Below are positions 61,796-64,000 of a DNA stretch of 64,000 bases, piece by piece. The DNA comes from Alteromonas sp. BL110 (lineage in GTDB: Bacteria > Pseudomonadota > Gammaproteobacteria > Enterobacterales > Alteromonadaceae). Location of the stretch: positions 3,720,001 to 3,784,000 of the forward strand of contig NZ_CP031967.1 in the NCBI RefSeq assembly GCF_003443615.1, read 5' to 3'. The notes beneath the pieces are model-generated. The model did not search any database. It was not told the origin of the DNA and saw only the letters and a program-made list of their open reading frames with translations. Position 1 is the stretch's first letter; every line of letters begins with the position of its first letter. The translations under genes and the position numbers were made by a program.

Positions 61796-64000
61796 ATGAA
61801 AAAATACTCTTCTTTACTCATCGCGGCTAGCGTTACCTTTGCGTTAGGCGGATGTGCAAGCACCACTAACGAACCATTTAGCCAAACAACCTCTACATCG
61901 CTTCCTGCTGCCACAGTTCAGCAAACCGTTACACCAGATGTAGCGTCTCAGAAGAACGCGCAAAAAGGTGAAATTACTTTAAAGCAAATAATGTCAGATC
62001 CTCAGTGGATGGGCGCGCTTCCAAACGCCATGGGGTGGTCGGTTAACGGCGATAAAATTGTTTTTGAAAAAGAAAGACAAAACAGTGCGCTTAAAGATGT
62101 CTATATTGCAGAGCTTTCTAACCCTACAAATGCTGTAAAAGCACCATTGTCCGATTTGCACAAATACCGTTTTGACGAACGTGTAGTAGGGGATGACGGG
62201 GTTATTGCTTATTCATTTGAAGACAGTGTTTATGTACAGTTTACCAATGGTGAAACTGTGCGTATTGCTCGTGGCGGTAATGCACTATCAACACTTTCAT
62301 TTATGACTGATGGTCGCTTGATGGCGCTAAGCGGTAACAAGTTCATTGCTATCGATCTGTCAAACGGTACTCGCGAAGAATTGTTGAGCTGGGAATTTAG
62401 CGATCAACCTAAAGCAGTAGAGCCGCCAAAAGACTATATTGCCGAACAGCAGCAGTCGCTGGTGGAATATATCAAGCAGCAGCGCAAAAACAGACAAGAC
62501 AAAGAAAACGCACATAAGGCACTAGCTCAAGCTAATGATAGCGTAGCACCAACGCCGTTTTACTTTGACAAGTCGCATCGATTAGCGGGGATTAGTGTAT
62601 CCCCTGCGGGCAATTTTGCAGTAGTCGCCACCACCGAAATTAAACCTACCCGCGACGACAGCGACATCATGCCGCATTACATTCAAGAAGATAGCCGCAT
62701 TGCTGCGAAACCTGTTCGCCAGCGTGTGGCTGATACAGAATCGGTAAATCACACACTTTGGCTGCTAAATATAAAAACCGGCGAGAAAAGCGAATTAAAA
62801 TACTTCAATTTGCCTGGTTACAATGACGATGTACTTGCTGACGTAAAAGCAGAAAACGCGAAAGCAAAAGGCGAGACCTATGAAGTTAATCGCCTGCCTC
62901 GCGATATTACCTTGCTGCAAAGTTGGTACTGGACCAAGCCTTCGATTCGCTGGCACAAAAACGGTAACGCCGTTGCTGTTATGCTTGAAGCGTGGGACAA
63001 CAAAGATCGTTGGATCGCGACGGTTGATTTAGCGAACAAAACACTCGAAAGCCAGCATAGGCTTCATGACGATGCGTGGGTAAACTACCGTTTCAACGCG
63101 TTTGATTGGCTAAATGATAGCGAGACGCTTTACTATCAGTCTGAACATACCGGTTACTCTCACTTATACGTTCAAAAGCCAGGCGAGAAACCAGTCGCGC
63201 TGACCAACGGCCGTTTTATTGTTGACGATTTAACGCTTTCTAGCGATGACAACTATATCTACTTTAAAGCTAACATGGAGCACCCGGGGCTTTACGAAGT
63301 TTATCGCGCTGATTTAAGCAACAATACCATCGACACCATGACTAATTTGAATGGTATGACCGACTATTCACTTAGCCCTGATGGTAAAAACTTGTTACTA
63401 AGTCATAGCAAAGTTAATCAGCCACAAGAGCTTTATATTAAGCCTGCAGATGAAACCGCTGCGGCAAAGCAAATTACACAAAGCACCAGTGCTGATTTCA
63501 ACGCACTGCCTTGGGCTGTGCCGAACATTGTTGCAATTGAATCGTCGCATACCGATGCACCTATTTACGCTAGGGTATATTTACCTGAAAATTACGATAA
63601 GTCAGCGCCGAATAAAGCGGTAGTGTTTAACCACGGTGCAGGCTATTTGCAAAACGCCCACATGGGGTGGTCTGTTTATTTTAGAGAATACATGTTCCAT
63701 AGCATGCTTGTGCAGCAAGGTTATGTAGTACTAGATATGGACTATCGTGCTAGCGCTGGCTATGGGCGTGATTGGCGAACGGCTATTTATCGCCAAATGG
63801 GTACACCTGAAGTGCAAGATTTGCGTGATGGTGTTAACTGGCTTGTTGAAAATGCCAATGTAGATCGTGAACGTATTGGCACATACGGCGGCTCATACGG
63901 CGGCTTCTTAACCTTTATGTCTATGTTTACCGCACCAGATCTGTTTGCGGCAGGCGCTGCACTTCGTCCGGTAACCGACTGGGCGCATTACAACACGCCC
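61796..64000 (+). CDS. S9-family peptidase (DPP4/prolyl-oligopeptidase-like) lipoprotein, partial 3' end
   Basis: Serine peptidase truncated by the window edge after 735 codons, frame open throughout. Signal and lipobox FALGGC (Cys about residue 20). The middle ~450 residues look like a DPP4-type beta-propeller (for example HLYVQKPGEKPVALTNG). The hydrolase domain starts near residue 600, with the oxyanion-side region NHGAGYLQNAHMGW and the nucleophile in YGGSYGGFLTFM at about residue 700. Asp and His of the triad lie beyond the edge. Probably an envelope aminopeptidase; the exact S9 subfamily is open. Confidence 0.9.
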   Translation, partial: MKKYSSLLIAASVTFALGGCASTTNEPFSQTTSTSLPAATVQQTVTPDVASQKNAQKGEITLKQIMSDPQWMGALPNAMGWSVNGDKIVFEKERQNSALKDVYIAELSNPTNAVKAPLSDLHKYRFDERVVGDDGVIAYSFEDSVYVQFTNGETVRIARGGNALSTLSFMTDGRLMALSGNKFIAIDLSNGTREELLSWEFSDQPKAVEPPKDYIAEQQQSLVEYIKQQRKNRQDKENAHKALAQANDSVAPTPFYFDKSHRLAGISVSPAGNFAVVATTEIKPTRDDSDIMPHYIQEDSRIAAKPVRQRVADTESVNHTLWLLNIKTGEKSELKYFNLPGYNDDVLADVKAENAKAKGETYEVNRLPRDITLLQSWYWTKPSIRWHKNGNAVAVMLEAWDNKDRWIATVDLANKTLESQHRLHDDAWVNYRFNAFDWLNDSETLYYQSEHTGYSHLYVQKPGEKPVALTNGRFIVDDLTLSSDDNYIYFKANMEHPGLYEVYRADLSNNTIDTMTNLNGMTDYSLSPDGKNLLLSHSKVNQPQELYIKPADETAAAKQITQSTSADFNALPWAVPNIVAIESSHTDAPIYARVYLPENYDKSAPNKAVVFNHGAGYLQNAHMGWSVYFREYMFHSMLVQQGYVVLDMDYRASAGYGRDWRTAIYRQMGTPEVQDLRDGVNWLVENANVDRERIGTYGGSYGGFLTFMSMFTAPDLFAAGAALRPVTDWAHYNTP

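Noticed and set aside
1..64000. tRNA, rRNA, CRISPR, prophage or insertion sequence
   Set aside because: I saw no clover-leaf candidates with conserved T-loop, no regularly spaced repeats, and no transposase, integrase or phage structural gene; gaps between genes are short and ordinary.

Overview
The window looks like chromosomal DNA of a marine gammaproteobacterium of the order Alteromonadales, most likely Alteromonas or a close relative. This rests on family content and gene order (alaA-yfbR-dgt, Fur/flavodoxin/YbfF/H-NS neighbourhood, ETF genes, DUF3718 and S46/S9 peptidases, several RND pumps, a large TonB-dependent receptor), not on a database search. I see no rRNA, tRNA, CRISPR array, insertion sequence, prophage or integrase. 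It reads as core chromosome with dense regulatory signals, with one truncated gene at each edge.

Layout. 1-7 kb: end-truncated GH13 alpha-amylase, an SDR, a membrane diguanylate cyclase, a YchJ-like SEC-C protein, an SOS-type small gene behind two tandem LexA boxes, a YqaA/DedA membrane protein, and the periplasmic methionine sulfoxide repair pair MsrP-MsrQ. 7-13 kb: an unrecognised exported protein, the alaA-yfbR-dgt run (alanine aminotransferase plus two deoxynucleotide-degrading HD enzymes), a DUF2189 membrane protein and a small DUF3718-like exported protein. 13-21 kb: a lipoprotein adaptor with two different RND permeases in one overlapping operon. 21-26 kb: an OsmC-like protein, CvfB, and the coupled operon pxpA-pxpB-pxpC-dat (5-oxoprolinase plus a D-amino-acid-transaminase-like protein). 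26-31 kb: Fur, a chemotaxis receptor, DUF2788-flavodoxin behind a Fur-box-like site, YbfF esterase and H-NS.

31-35 kb holds the electron-transfer flavoprotein branch: ETF-QO diverges from etfB-etfA across a gap with palindromes of the kind I recall for LiuR, a regulator of branched-chain amino acid and acyl-CoA catabolism. 35-42 kb: a lone glycogen-binding-like domain protein, a second adaptor-RND pair and an S9A prolyl oligopeptidase lipoprotein. 42-50.5 kb: a small unknown gene, a TonB-dependent receptor, a GlxA-like AraC regulator divergent from an acyl-CoA dehydrogenase and two SDRs, then YaiI. 50.6-64 kb: an S46 dipeptidyl peptidase with its own LiuR-like box, an aspartate/aromatic aminotransferase, an NRDE protein, an acyltransferase, a Cys/Met-metabolism PLP enzyme, a large DUF4397/CHRD lipoprotein, an azoreductase, an exported glutathione peroxidase and a truncated S9 peptidase lipoprotein.

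The themes are catabolism of peptides and amino acids (S46 and S9 peptidases, pxp operon, aminotransferases, acyl-CoA dehydrogenase feeding electrons through ETF to ubiquinone), envelope efflux, oxidative repair, and nucleotide-pool/SOS functions. No obviously new multi-gene system stands out. The best leads are the LexA-controlled SulA-like gene, the ETF/S46 shared palindrome, the pxpABC-dat operon and the dual-RND operon with an extra hydrophobic insert.
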